14,573 nt of DNA from an uncultured Eubacteriales bacterium (GCA_949286775.1 CASEDW010000149.1:1-14573), one strand, 5' to 3'; positions 1-7,997 are shown, numbered from the stretch's first letter. Made by a program: numbers and translations. The notes: generated by a model not told the origin, from the sequence alone.

Positions 1-42
1 CCGCGTCATTATTTTTTTAATCCTTCCAGGCGGGATTTTTTC

Positions 43-1065
43 TTATTCAATAAAGGAAGTTAATTCCTCGTACAGGTCGTTGCAGATGCTTTCGTCCGCT
101 TCAAAACCGAAGAGCTCCGAGGTTTTGGCGGATTTCGCGATCAGCGCCGTAAGACCGTCTTCGCAGGGGATTCCGAGCTTAACTGCCTGGTTTATGAGCT
201 TTGTTTTTACCGGAGTGAAAACCGCGTCAAGAACTCCCGAAAGGTGCGGGAATTTTGAAAGATCGACAGGCGAAGTCTTTACGTTCGGCGTCATGCCGAT
301 GGGAGTTCCGTTGATTATTATATCGACGTCCGTGTGATCATATATATTGTTGAAGTTGATTTTTCCGGTACGTGTAACAGAAATAATTTCCGAAGCGCCT
401 TTATCGAGAGCTGCGATAGCGGCTGACGAAGCAAAAGAACCCTTGCCGAGGATCATAACTTTTTTGCCGCTGAAATCTATTTTCGCGATGGAGGCTGTCG
501 TGATAATGCCGTCGTATTCGGTATTGTATCCCGTGAGCGTGCCGTCTTCTTTTTTAAGGATAGTATTTACATATCCGGTGCGTTCGGCTGTATGATCAAG
601 TTTGTCGCAGTACTTGACAACTTCTGCTTTATAAGATGACGATATATTTAAACCTTTGAACGGACGTCTTGAGAACAGAACAGGCAAAATATCCACAGGG
701 ATGGAATAGAGGCCGAAATTCCTGTTGCCCATGGCATGATGTATCCATTTTGAATAGCTGTATGATACGTCTTCTCCGATAAGTCCGTATTCGATGGAAT
801 TTATCTGGATTATCAGAGACTGGAGCTGGCGGCTGAGATCGAGGATCTCAGCGTAGAGCGCTCTGACGTAGGGAGCGTACATTTTTCCTGCTTTTTCTGC
901 AAGATTGTTGAGAAGCTGCTGTTCGCGCTGAGCGTCTTTGACAGGCATATTATTCTGGATTTTATAGTCGGCAACCTGCGCCGATACTTTCATGCGGTCT
1001 ATAAAGAGCTTCGTGAGCTGATCGTCTATTTCGTTTATCCTGCTTCTTAATTCTGTAATATCCAT
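43..1065 (-). CDS. Chorismate mutase (AroQ) fused to a divergent shikimate dehydrogenase-like (AroE) domain
   Basis: 340 aa. Residues 1-85 read as an AroQ-type chorismate mutase (chorismate to prephenate, Phe/Tyr branch). By alignment to E. coli CM from memory, all active-site positions are kept: R7, R24, K35, D44, R47, E48, S78, Q82. Residues 93-325 have the AroE fold: a GEDVSYSYSK substrate loop (S103 and S105 kept), N140 and catalytic Lys K146, YVNT with N167, a glycine-rich GKGSFAS NADP loop at 207-213, VTRT (R232), INGTPIGM at 251-258 and a C-terminal DAVFTP motif. Several family residues differ. The catalytic Asp of NTD is Glu (E183), the shikimate-binding Gln of MLVxQ is K311, and HSxSP is YSYSK. 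The mutase call is firm, while dehydrogenase activity on shikimate is uncertain. I chose ATG 1065 because GAAAGG lies 7 bases upstream; a TTG at 1080 is the alternative. It is last in the minus-strand series, 61 bases after the DUF362 gene. Confidence 0.85.
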   Translation of the reverse strand: MDITELRSRINEIDDQLTKLFIDRMKVSAQVADYKIQNNMPVKDAQREQQLLNNLAEKAGKMYAPYVRALYAEILDLSRQLQSLIIQINSIEYGLIGEDVSYSYSKWIHHAMGNRNFGLYSIPVDILPVLFSRRPFKGLNISSSYKAEVVKYCDKLDHTAERTGYVNTILKKEDGTLTGYNTEYDGIITTASIAKIDFSGKKVMILGKGSFASSAAIAALDKGASEIISVTRTGKINFNNIYDHTDVDIIINGTPIGMTPNVKTSPVDLSKFPHLSGVLDAVFTPVKTKLINQAVKLGIPCEDGLTALIAKSAKTSELFGFEADESICNDLYEELTSFIE

Positions 1066-1126
1066 TCTAAAACCTTTCAATTTTATAAACTATAATAATA
1101 GTATAATATCACTTTTAGAAAGATAA

Positions 1127-2221
1127 TCATAGATTTAAAATGAAATCTTTTAACGCGGAATAAATATCATTATCTGATGGCGGGCAGCCTTTGACGCTGT
1201 ATTTAAAGGAAGATGTGCAGTTCCCGACGCCTAAAAGTCCGCTCTTGTTTTTGTGCCCCTGACCTATCGCTATTTTACATGGAAGCTTATCTAACAGACC
1301 TTCTTCTTTTAATTTTAAAAGCGCCGGTACCAGCATCGCGTAGCAGGCGCTGCATGAATCTATATCGTCGGCGGCGTATCTGACGTCAAGGACGCGTTTT
1401 TCGGGAGCGTAAATTGTATCTTCCGTGCCTGATATGACGGTGATTTTCGCGGACGAGACATCACTGCTTCCGATACCTAAGCTTTCTGACAGAACTATGT
1501 AGGGCACATCTTTTACATCGTAACCGAGCAGAGCGCAGACATGGGCGTCGACGAGAACCGGATCTTTTGCCGCCATTATACAGTTGGAAATAACCGGATT
1601 GCCGCCCTCTTCAAAGTCAAGGTCGCCGCAGATATTGTCTACAACGATAAAATCCTGATGGATTACGCTGTTTAAACGGGCGATCGGCTCGTGAAGACCC
1701 AGCGTATGAAAACGTCTTTTTTCAGAATTGGGAATGAGACCCTTCATATTTTTGAGGGCGCAGGTGATCTTTGTCTGGCAGTGGCCTTTTAGCACAGGCA
1801 CGTTTATCAGGAAATCTATTTTATTTACGCTCTCGCAGATATTGAGTTTATAGCTCTTTGACGATACTTTTACGGAAGCGTCTTTCTGCGTGTTGACAAG
1901 TTTCACGTTGTATTTTTTTGCGAGATCATTATATCCGCAGTATTCAAAGGCTTCAGAGGTTTTGTCGCCTACCCAGGATCCTTCGAGGATCGTAATATTA
2001 AAGAAACCGTATGATTGCAGATATTCGACGATTCCTGCTATTATCTCGGAGTGAGTCGTCGCGCCGTATGAAGCGGGCGTAGGCGTTACAAGGTTTGGTT
2101 TGATGCCGATATGAAGGGATAAATCTGATATTTCAGAAGCGAGATCGGCATGCTCAAGCAGCGCAATCGTCTGATTTTTGTAGTCAGTGCCGTATATCTT
2201 TAAAATTTCATTTTTTTGCAT
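1127..2221 (-). CDS. DUF362 family protein with C-terminal cysteine cluster
   Basis: 364 aa, matching DUF362 from start to end: IKPNLV (40-45), GATTHSEI (53-60), VPVLKGHCQTKITCALKNMK (141-160) and AAKDPVLVDAHVCALLG (217-233). DUF362 proteins have no settled function. Many carry a ferredoxin domain and are often treated as iron-sulfur proteins. Here no 2x[4Fe-4S] ferredoxin module is present. The C-terminus instead holds C290, C293, C315, C335 and C346, including C-x2-C and a final GNC-x10-GCPP arrangement that could hold one metal or Fe-S centre (inference). There is no signal peptide or membrane segment. ATG 2221 is chosen because AAGGTG precedes it by about 6 bases; a GTG at 2230 is in frame but lies within that SD. 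A terminator-like hairpin sits just upstream, between it and mscL. Confidence 0.85.
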   Translation of the reverse strand: MQKNEILKIYGTDYKNQTIALLEHADLASEISDLSLHIGIKPNLVTPTPASYGATTHSEIIAGIVEYLQSYGFFNITILEGSWVGDKTSEAFEYCGYNDLAKKYNVKLVNTQKDASVKVSSKSYKLNICESVNKIDFLINVPVLKGHCQTKITCALKNMKGLIPNSEKRRFHTLGLHEPIARLNSVIHQDFIVVDNICGDLDFEEGGNPVISNCIMAAKDPVLVDAHVCALLGYDVKDVPYIVLSESLGIGSSDVSSAKITVISGTEDTIYAPEKRVLDVRYAADDIDSCSACYAMLVPALLKLKEEGLLDKLPCKIAIGQGHKNKSGLLGVGNCTSSFKYSVKGCPPSDNDIYSALKDFILNL

Positions 2222-2235
2222 ATATATCACCTTAT

Positions 2236-2270
2236 AAAAATCGGGGCTAAGAGTCTTGCTCTTTGCCCCG
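2236..2270 (-). terminator. Intrinsic terminator after mscL, abutting the DUF362 gene ribosome site
   Basis: On the minus strand a 6-bp CGGGGC/GCCCCG stem (2270-2265 with 2247-2242) continues, past one A-A mismatch, into AAGAG/CTCTT with a 5-base loop. It is followed by ATTTTT. It would end mscL transcripts. The run of T stops about 3 bases before the AAGGTG site of the next gene, so DUF362 expression must come from read-through or an unseen promoter. Confidence 0.8.
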
Positions 2271-2280
2271 GATTGTATTT

Positions 2281-2709
2281 TTATTTATCGTCAGCCGGAA
2301 GAACTGATGTGCAGTGTGCGCACTTTGTGGCTTCGATAGGGATTTCACTCAGGCAGTAAGGACATTTCTTTGTAGTTGGAGCTGCCGGAGCTTCATCTTT
2401 TTTACGGTTGAACTTGTTAAGCGCTTTGACAAGCATAAAGATAACAAAAGCGACGATAAGGAAATTGATAACTGCCGCTATGAATGATCCCATTGCGAAA
2501 ACAGGACCTTCCGGATCGCTTGTAAGGGCGATATTCCACATTGAAAAATCAAGGCCTCCTGTGATAAGAGAGATAAGAGGCATAATTACGTCGTTTACAA
2601 GGGAGGTTACGATCGCCGTAAACGCGGAACCGATGATAATACCTACGGCAAGGTCAACAACGCTGCCGCGTGAAATGAATTCTTTGAATTCGCTGATCAG
2701 TTTTTTCAT
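2281..2709 (-). CDS. mscL: Large-conductance mechanosensitive channel MscL with C-terminal zinc ribbon
   Basis: 142 aa. MscL is a pentameric inner-membrane channel that opens under membrane tension to release solutes during osmotic downshock. The N-terminal amphipathic helix is MKKLISEFKEFISRG. TM1 (about 16-46) contains the pore-lining VVDLAVGIIIGSAF stretch. After a periplasmic loop (47-71), TM2 spans about 72-98. Beyond the usual charged cytoplasmic end (KFNRKKDE) there is a four-cysteine zinc-ribbon-like motif, C116-x2-C119-x10-C130-x2-C133, ending in a short acidic tail. The start has AAGGAG 7 bases upstream and a strong promoter further up. It is the first gene of the minus-strand series and diverges from dnaG. 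Confidence 0.95.
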   Translation of the reverse strand: MKKLISEFKEFISRGSVVDLAVGIIIGSAFTAIVTSLVNDVIMPLISLITGGLDFSMWNIALTSDPEGPVFAMGSFIAAVINFLIVAFVIFMLVKALNKFNRKKDEAPAAPTTKKCPYCLSEIPIEATKCAHCTSVLPADDK

Positions 2710-2921
2710 GAACTGTCTCCTTAATTGATGTTTTTTTACATCCGAGACAGTATAGCAGTTATATAAGCCGGTTTCAATATTTTTCTAAAAAATTTTTAAA
2801 CTGTAAAAGGATGAAAGAAATTTAAGCAGTATATTGATTATAGAGGCTTTCTATTAAATGAGATTTAGCCTTGATGTTATCGTAACGTAACAGTATTTAC
2901 AGGCAGGAGTGATGAGTAAAG
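2710..2921. other. Divergent intergenic region between mscL and dnaG
   Basis: 212 AT-rich bases. The mscL half holds the promoter described separately. For dnaG I see no convincing -35/-10 pair. A TTGATG at 2871 with TATTTA 17 bases later is weak, and its start point would fall on the dnaG SD site. A CGTAACGTAAC direct repeat lies at about 2881-2891. No RNA gene or reading frame of note was found. Confidence 0.5.
2749..2777 (-). promoter_or_regulatory. Sigma-A promoter for mscL
   Basis: On the minus strand, TTGAAA (2777-2772), a 17-base spacer and TATACT (2754-2749). Transcription should start near 2742. The resulting leader begins with a small GATGT/ACATC stem-loop (2743-2728) just ahead of the SD site of mscL. 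Confidence 0.85.
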
Positions 2922-4685
2922 GTGCGTTATTCCGAAGAATTTATAGAAAAGGTTCGGGCGGCCAATAATATAGAAGATATCATTTCCGGATATGTTAAAC
3001 TTCAGCGGAAAGGATCGTCATATATGGGGCTCTGTCCGTTTCACAATGAAAAGACGCCGTCTTTTTCAGTTCATCCGGGAAGACAGACATATCACTGCTT
3101 CGGATGCGGCGCGAGCGGCGACGTGTTTAATTTCATTATGGAATATGACAGAATGAGTTTTCAGGAGGCGATAGTAAGTCTCGCGAACAGGGCGGGCATC
3201 GCTGTTCCCGAGAACGACGTCACCGAGGAGCAGAAAAAGGCCGCTTCCGAAAAAATAAGACTTTTAAACATACAAAAAGACGCGGCTATGTTTTATTATT
3301 ATAAACTGCATTCGCAGGAGGGAAAAGTTGCGGTTAAATATCTGACAGACAGGGGATTGTCCGCCGAAACGATTAAACATTTCGGACTCGGATATACGGG
3401 AAAAAGCGGAAGCGGACTGTACGCCTATCTCAAGAAAAAGGGGCATTCTGACAGAGACCTAAAAGAATCGGGACTTTTTACTTTCAATGAAGCAAAAAAT
3501 ACGATGCAGGAGAAGTTCTGGAACAGGGTCATGTTCCCGATAATGGATATAAACAGAAAGGTCATCGGATTCGGAGGAAGGGTCTTTGGAGACGCGAAGC
3601 CCAAATATTTGAATTCGCCGGAGACAAAACTGTTTGATAAAAGCAGAAATCTGTACGGACTTCATATCGCGAGAAGTTCAAGAGAAAAATATATGATTAT
3701 CTGCGAAGGATATATGGACGTCATAACGCTGCACCAGGCAGGATTTACAAATGCGGTCGCATCCCTTGGAACGGCGCTTACCTCGCAGCAGGCGGCGCTT
3801 CTTCACAGATATACGAAAGACATCTGTCTTATGTATGACAGCGATGAAGCCGGCGTTAAAGCGGCTCTCAGGGCGGTGCCTCTTTTGCGCAGCGCCGGAC
3901 TGAACGCGAAGATAGTCGATCTGAAGCCTTATAAAGATCCCGATGAATTCATAAAAGCAAAGGGAAGCGAGGGGCTTGCAGAGCGTATAAAAAAAGCGGA
4001 AAACGGATTCATGTTTGAGATAAGGATCCTCTACGAAAGTTATGATATGTCGGATCCCCAGGCGGTAAGCGATTTTTATCATGAGGCCGCGCGAAAACTT
4101 TTGACGTTTTCCGATGAAATAGAGAGAAACAGCTATGCTTCCAGCGTTTCGAGAATGTACAATATAGCGCCGGAAGTATTAAAACGGCAGCTTGGAAAGC
4201 TCGCGATGCAGGGAATAAGGAGCGAAGAGACGCCGCAGATGGCGGAACGCCCGGGTAAAAAGAAAGATAAAACATATGACAGGGCGGAAAAAATACTGCT
4301 GTCTTGGATCTGCCAGAAACCTGAGACGATAGAAATGGTCAGGGAATATATAGGATCGGAAGATTTTTCAGAAGGTCTTAACAGAATTATGGCGGATAAT
4401 TTGTTTAAAATGTATGAAGAGAAAAGGTTTAATCCTGTCGCGGTTTTGAACTTGTTTGAGGAAACTAATGAGAAGTCAGACGCGGCGGCGATAATCGAAG
4501 GCTCCCTCATTCCTGAAAGGGAAGAGGATTTTAATAAGGCTATAAAGGAAGTCATGCTGAGCGTCAAGAGCGCGAGCCTTGAAAGAAAAATTGAAAATCT
4601 TCCGGTCTCTGATATGGCCGCCTTTCAAAAAGTGATGGCCGAAAAAAAGAATCTGGAAGAAATGAGAAAGCTAATCGGAGGGTAA
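2922..4685 (+). CDS. dnaG: DNA primase DnaG
   Basis: 587 aa, full length for the family. It makes RNA primers for lagging-strand and origin-proximal DNA synthesis, working with the replicative helicase. The N-terminal zinc-binding domain has C38-x2-H41 (CPFH) and C59-x2-C62 (CFGC). The catalytic core follows, and the Toprim domain shows E262 in ICEGYMD and the D306-x-D308 pair in MYDSDEAG. The region from about residue 440 onward is the helicase-binding domain. The start is GTG, supported by AGGAGTGA 9 bases upstream and by the expected N-terminus (RYSEEFIEKVRAANNIEDII). An out-of-frame ATG at 2912 sits too close to the same SD. First gene of the dnaG-sigA operon; sigA begins 2 bases after its stop. 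Confidence 0.98.
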   Translation: MRYSEEFIEKVRAANNIEDIISGYVKLQRKGSSYMGLCPFHNEKTPSFSVHPGRQTYHCFGCGASGDVFNFIMEYDRMSFQEAIVSLANRAGIAVPENDVTEEQKKAASEKIRLLNIQKDAAMFYYYKLHSQEGKVAVKYLTDRGLSAETIKHFGLGYTGKSGSGLYAYLKKKGHSDRDLKESGLFTFNEAKNTMQEKFWNRVMFPIMDINRKVIGFGGRVFGDAKPKYLNSPETKLFDKSRNLYGLHIARSSREKYMIICEGYMDVITLHQAGFTNAVASLGTALTSQQAALLHRYTKDICLMYDSDEAGVKAALRAVPLLRSAGLNAKIVDLKPYKDPDEFIKAKGSEGLAERIKKAENGFMFEIRILYESYDMSDPQAVSDFYHEAARKLLTFSDEIERNSYASSVSRMYNIAPEVLKRQLGKLAMQGIRSEETPQMAERPGKKKDKTYDRAEKILLSWICQKPETIEMVREYIGSEDFSEGLNRIMADNLFKMYEEKRFNPVAVLNLFEETNEKSDAAAIIEGSLIPEREEDFNKAIKEVMLSVKSASLERKIENLPVSDMAAFQKVMAEKKNLEEMRKLIGG

Positions 4686-4687
4686 TT

Positions 4688-5836
4688 ATGGACGCGGAAA
4701 AGGAAAAAATCAGCAAAGAAAAATTGCTTGAGCACATTAAGAACCTTTTGGAAAAAGGTAAAAAAAGCGACAATCTTCTTACAAAAAAGGAGATAAAAGA
4801 ATATTTTAAAGATATCGATCTGACGGAAGAGCAGATCGACAAAGTGGTAAAATATCTTGAAGGCCACGGCATCGATGTTATCGATATCCCTGACACTGAC
4901 GCGGATTCGGAATTCGACAATATACTGCTTCTTAAAGATGACGACATAGATCTTGAGGAAGAGGAAATCGATGTTGAAAATATAGATCTTTCAGTTCCCG
5001 AGGGCGTAGGCGTTGACGATCCTGTACGTATGTACCTTAAAGAGATCGGAAAGGTGCCGCTTCTTTCAGCTGAAGAGGAGATTGAGCTGGCAAAACAGAT
5101 GGAAAAAGGAAGCGAGAGAGCGAAACAGCAGCTGGCGGAGGCCAACTTAAGACTTGTAGTTTCGATAGCGAAGCGCTATGTGGGACGAGGAATGCTCTTC
5201 CTTGATCTTATTCAGGAGGGAAACTTAGGACTTATAAAAGCCGTTGAAAAATTTGATTATACAAAGGGATACAAGTTTTCAACATATGCCACATGGTGGA
5301 TACGCCAGGCCATAACAAGAGCCATCGCTGATCAGGCGAGAACTATTCGTATTCCTGTTCATATGGTTGAAACTATCAACAAGCTTATCAGAGTTTCAAG
5401 ACAGCTGCTCCAGGAGCTTGGACGTGAGCCGACCCCTGAGGAGATCGCTGAACAGATGGATTTAAGCGTGGACAGAGTTCGCGAGATCCTTAAGATTTCT
5501 CAGGAACCGGTGTCGCTTGAAACGCCTATAGGAAAAGAAGAAGACAGCCACCTCGGAGATTTTATTCAGGACGATAACGTTCCTGTACCGGCGGACGCGG
5601 CGGCGTTTACAATGCTCAGAGAACAGCTCGAGGAGGTTCTGAATACGCTTACGGACAGAGAGCAGAAGGTGCTTCGTCTTCGTTTCGGACTTGACGACGG
5701 AAGAGCGAGAACGCTCGAAGAGGTAGGAAAAGAGTTCCATGTAACGCGTGAGCGTATCAGACAGATAGAAGCTAAAGCCCTCAGAAAGCTCCGCCACCCG
5801 AGCAGAAGCAGAAAGCTCAGGGACTACCTTGAATAA
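4688..5836 (+). CDS. sigA: Primary sigma factor SigA (RpoD, sigma-70 family)
   Basis: 382 aa, the usual length of a Gram-positive housekeeping sigma factor. It directs RNA polymerase to -10/-35 promoters like those seen at 2749, 7961, 10976 and 13237. Residues 1-105 form a charged, very acidic region 1.1. Region 1.2 starts at D111 (DPVRMYLKEIG). Region 2 runs from about 152 (ANLRLVVSIAKRYV) through the -10 recognition and melting helix (195-210, YKFSTYATWWIRQ). Region 3 is about 220-300. Region 4 begins at about 321 (LTDREQKVLRLRFG), with the -35 reading helix-turn-helix at 342-371 (VTRERIRQIEAKALRKLR). GGAGG (4678-4682) overlaps the end of dnaG, so translation is probably coupled. The following trmK gene overlaps or touches its stop. 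Confidence 0.99.
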   Translation: MDAEKEKISKEKLLEHIKNLLEKGKKSDNLLTKKEIKEYFKDIDLTEEQIDKVVKYLEGHGIDVIDIPDTDADSEFDNILLLKDDDIDLEEEEIDVENIDLSVPEGVGVDDPVRMYLKEIGKVPLLSAEEEIELAKQMEKGSERAKQQLAEANLRLVVSIAKRYVGRGMLFLDLIQEGNLGLIKAVEKFDYTKGYKFSTYATWWIRQAITRAIADQARTIRIPVHMVETINKLIRVSRQLLQELGREPTPEEIAEQMDLSVDRVREILKISQEPVSLETPIGKEEDSHLGDFIQDDNVPVPADAAAFTMLREQLEEVLNTLTDREQKVLRLRFGLDDGRARTLEEVGKEFHVTRERIRQIEAKALRKLRHPSRSRKLRDYLE

Positions 5837-5837
5837 T

Positions 5838-6557
5838 ATGGAAAAAAGCGAAACTTATCTGCCTGAAATTTCGTACAGGATGAAGGCGGCGGCCGATATG
5901 GTAACTAAGGGAAACTGCGTTGCCGATATCGGCTGCGATCACGGCTATGTATCGATATATTTATATAAAAAAGGTATCGCGAAAAAATGCATAGCGTCGG
6001 ATATTAACAAAGGCCCGCTGCAGGCGGCTAAAAAAAATGTCGAGCTGTATGACGCGGGCAGCGGCGTGGAAGTGAGGCTTTCGGACGGACTGTCGGCGTT
6101 TGATATAGGGGAGGCCGACACCATTCTTATCACGGGAATGGGAGGAAACCTGATTGAAAAAATCCTGCTTAATAAAAGGAAAGTCGTTATTTCGGCCAGA
6201 GAGCTTGTACTTGAACCCCAGTCGGATTACGACAGAGTCAGAAAATGTCTGTGCGAACTCGGATTTGAGATAGCGGGCGAAAAACTTGTTTCCGAATGCG
6301 GAAAATATTATCCGGTTATAAAAGCCGTAAATACAGGAGAAAAACAGACGCTTTCCGAAATTCAATATAAATTCGGCCCCTGCATTCTTAAAGAACAGGA
6401 GGAAATATTCAGGGAATTTTTGCTGAAGGAAAAAAGCAGGTTTGAAGCAATACTCAGTTCCCTTGAAAAAAAATCCGCCGCTCCTGAAAGGCGTGAAGAG
6501 ATAAGAAAAGAGCTTGATTTTATAGAAGAAGCGTTAAATTACAGAAAGCAGATTTAA
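5838..6557 (+). CDS. trmK: tRNA (adenine(22)-N1)-methyltransferase TrmK
   Basis: 239 aa from ATG 5838. Class I SAM-dependent methyltransferase that makes m1A22 in tRNA; the family is typical of Gram-positive bacteria. Motif I is VADIGCDHGYVSIYL near the N-terminus, with an acidic SAM-ribose contact in IASDIN. The ILITGMGGNLIEKIL segment is the characteristic TrmK motif, and LVLEPQSD follows. The C-terminus (last about 60 residues) is helical, as in the family's coiled-coil tail. The ATG sits one base after the sigA stop. A TTG at 5829 inside sigA is also in frame, with AGGG 6 bases before it, and could be the real start (242 aa, 8-base overlap). Either way it is co-translated with sigA. Confidence 0.92.
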   Translation: MEKSETYLPEISYRMKAAADMVTKGNCVADIGCDHGYVSIYLYKKGIAKKCIASDINKGPLQAAKKNVELYDAGSGVEVRLSDGLSAFDIGEADTILITGMGGNLIEKILLNKRKVVISARELVLEPQSDYDRVRKCLCELGFEIAGEKLVSECGKYYPVIKAVNTGEKQTLSEIQYKFGPCILKEQEEIFREFLLKEKSRFEAILSSLEKKSAAPERREEIRKELDFIEEALNYRKQI

Positions 6558-6562
6558 CAAAA

Positions 6563-7138
6563 ATGAAAGATATTTCAAAGATAATACTGGCGTCGGGATC
6601 TCCCAGAAGAAGAGAGCTGCTTTTACAGATAGGAATTACTCCCGTGGTAGAGCCAAGCGGCGCCGATGAAAATATTGACGAAAAAAGACCTGATAAATTA
6701 GTGGAACTGCTGTCAGAGCGCAAGTGCCTTGACATAGCAAAGAAGACGGATGACGGCATAGTTCTTGGAGCGGATACTGTCGTGTCCCTTGACGGGGAGA
6801 TACTCGGAAAGCCCCGCGACGAGGCGGATGCGTTCAAAATGATCAAAAAACTTCAGGGAAATGTTCATCAGGTATATACCGGAGTGACTCTGTGCAGCGT
6901 AAAAAACGGCGAAATAACAAATAAGGTTTCTTTTTCAGAGAAAACTGACGTAACCGTTTCAGAGATGACCGATGAGGAGATAAATGCCTACATCATGACA
7001 AAAGAGCCTATGGATAAAGCGGGCGCTTACGGTATACAGGGGAGCTTTGCGAAATATATTAGCAAAATTGACGGAGACTATTTTAATGTCGTGGGGCTTC
7101 CGCTTTCGGCGGTATATGAAGAACTGAAAAAGTTGTAA
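6563..7138 (+). CDS. maf: Maf family nucleoside triphosphate pyrophosphatase (dTTP/UTP type)
   Basis: 191 aa. Maf proteins hydrolyse non-canonical or surplus NTPs to NMP and pyrophosphate, and were first linked to septum inhibition when overproduced. The signature loop is ASGSPRRREL (10-19). The catalytic-base motif GADT lies at 69-72 (D71), GKPRDEADAF at 82-91, VYTGVTL at 104-110, DKAGAYGIQG at 151-160 and GLPLS at 178-182. The KAGAYGIQG form resembles the YhdE (dTTP/UTP) subgroup rather than the YceF (m7GTP) subgroup, as far as I recall those families. The gene starts 5 bases after trmK with a weak SD, so it probably depends on translation of the upstream gene. Confidence 0.95.
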   Translation: MKDISKIILASGSPRRRELLLQIGITPVVEPSGADENIDEKRPDKLVELLSERKCLDIAKKTDDGIVLGADTVVSLDGEILGKPRDEADAFKMIKKLQGNVHQVYTGVTLCSVKNGEITNKVSFSEKTDVTVSEMTDEEINAYIMTKEPMDKAGAYGIQGSFAKYISKIDGDYFNVVGLPLSAVYEELKKL

Positions 7139-7166
7139 ATGGAAACGATCGTTATGGAGGCGCGAA

Positions 7167-7952
7167 ATGAAGTGCGAAGAGATAATCAGGCTGATAGAAG
7201 AAGAGTATCCTAAAAGCTGCGCTGAAAGCTGGGACAATCCGGGACTTATGGCCGGCAGCAAAGATCATGAAGTGAGAAAAATAATGATCTCTCTTGACGC
7301 GACAGACGAGGTTATAGAGCAGGCAGTCATAAACAAAGCGGATATGCTGATCACTCATCATCCGATGATATTTGGCGGTATAAAACAGATAAACGACAGT
7401 TTTCTTACCGGAAGGCGCATATTAAAACTCATTCGAAATAATATTGCGTGTTACGCGATGCATACGAATTTCGACATAAGAGGAATGGCCGATCTTAACG
7501 AAAAGCAGCTGGGACTTGTCAATACGCAAGTGCTGTTTGAAACGGGCGAATACGAAGGTAAAGCCGAAGGCATAGGAAGAGTCGGATATCTTAAAGAGGA
7601 AATGTCTTATGAAGAGCTCGCCAAATATGTAAAAAAATCGTTAGGCATCCCGAATGTAAGATGTTACGGAAATGCGGATAAGATGATATCAAAAGTCGCG
7701 ATAAGCGGCGGCTCGGGAAAGAGTATAGTGCCGTCGGCGTTAAAGTCGGGGGCGCAGGTTTTAGTTACCGGCGATATTGATTATCATACCGGCATAGACG
7801 CTGCGGCGGAAGGGCTTTTTATAATAGACGCAGGCCATTTCGGAACGGAAAAAGTTTTTATCGAATATATGACTGAAAAGCTCAAGAAAAAGCTTGAAGG
7901 AAAATGCGTTGTGATGAGCGCCGATCAGAGCGCGCCGTTTACGGTTCGCTGA
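7167..7952 (+). CDS. Nif3-like dinuclear metal center protein (YqfO/GTP cyclohydrolase I type 2 family)
   Basis: 261 aa. Nif3-family proteins form toroidal hexamers with a two-metal site; their physiological substrate is unsettled. The family WDNPGL motif is at 22-27. Likely metal ligands are H64/H65 (LITHHPMIFGG), H99 and D103 (MHTNFD), H224 and E228 (DAGHFGTE). At 261 aa it is the short form, lacking the PII-like insert of the approximately 370-aa B. subtilis YqfO. GGAGG lies 7 bases upstream of the ATG. It usually lies next to trmK in Firmicutes; here maf is placed between them. No terminator follows, so operon transcripts may run into the RNase P RNA gene. Confidence 0.93.
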   Translation: MKCEEIIRLIEEEYPKSCAESWDNPGLMAGSKDHEVRKIMISLDATDEVIEQAVINKADMLITHHPMIFGGIKQINDSFLTGRRILKLIRNNIACYAMHTNFDIRGMADLNEKQLGLVNTQVLFETGEYEGKAEGIGRVGYLKEEMSYEELAKYVKKSLGIPNVRCYGNADKMISKVAISGGSGKSIVPSALKSGAQVLVTGDIDYHTGIDAAAEGLFIIDAGHFGTEKVFIEYMTEKLKKKLEGKCVVMSADQSAPFTVR

Positions 7953-7960
7953 GGCAGGAT

Positions 7961-7989
7961 TTGACACATAAAATCAAACAGGTTAAGAT
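7961..7989 (+). promoter_or_regulatory. Sigma-A promoter of the RNase P RNA gene
   Basis: TTGACA (7961-7966), a 17-base spacer and TAAGAT (7984-7989). The -35 box is a perfect consensus. The predicted start at about 7997-7998 coincides with the first base of the P1 helix of RNase P RNA, which fixes both the promoter and the RNA 5' end. Confidence 0.92.
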
Positions 7990-7997
7990 ATCAAAAT

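Noticed and set aside
1..9. Possible start of another minus-strand gene (ATG at 9-7, with GGAAGG upstream)
   Set aside because: Only three codons fall inside the window and the spacing to GGAAGG is about 12 bases; nothing can be identified.
1066..1126. Separate promoter for the chorismate mutase fusion gene
   Set aside because: Several TATAAT-like words occur in this AT-rich gap, but none has a recognisable -35 box at the right distance.
2871..2899. dnaG promoter TTGATG-17-TATTTA
   Set aside because: The -10 box is poor and transcription would start on top of the SD site.
2912..2968. 18-codon out-of-frame ORF at the dnaG start
   Set aside because: Its ATG is only 2 bases from the SD, too close to be used well; GTG 2922 gives the conserved primase N-terminus.
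4564..5145. Long serine-rich open frame antisense to dnaG/sigA
   Set aside because: It mirrors the acidic, lysine-rich sense coding region, has no SD or promoter and no recognisable domain.
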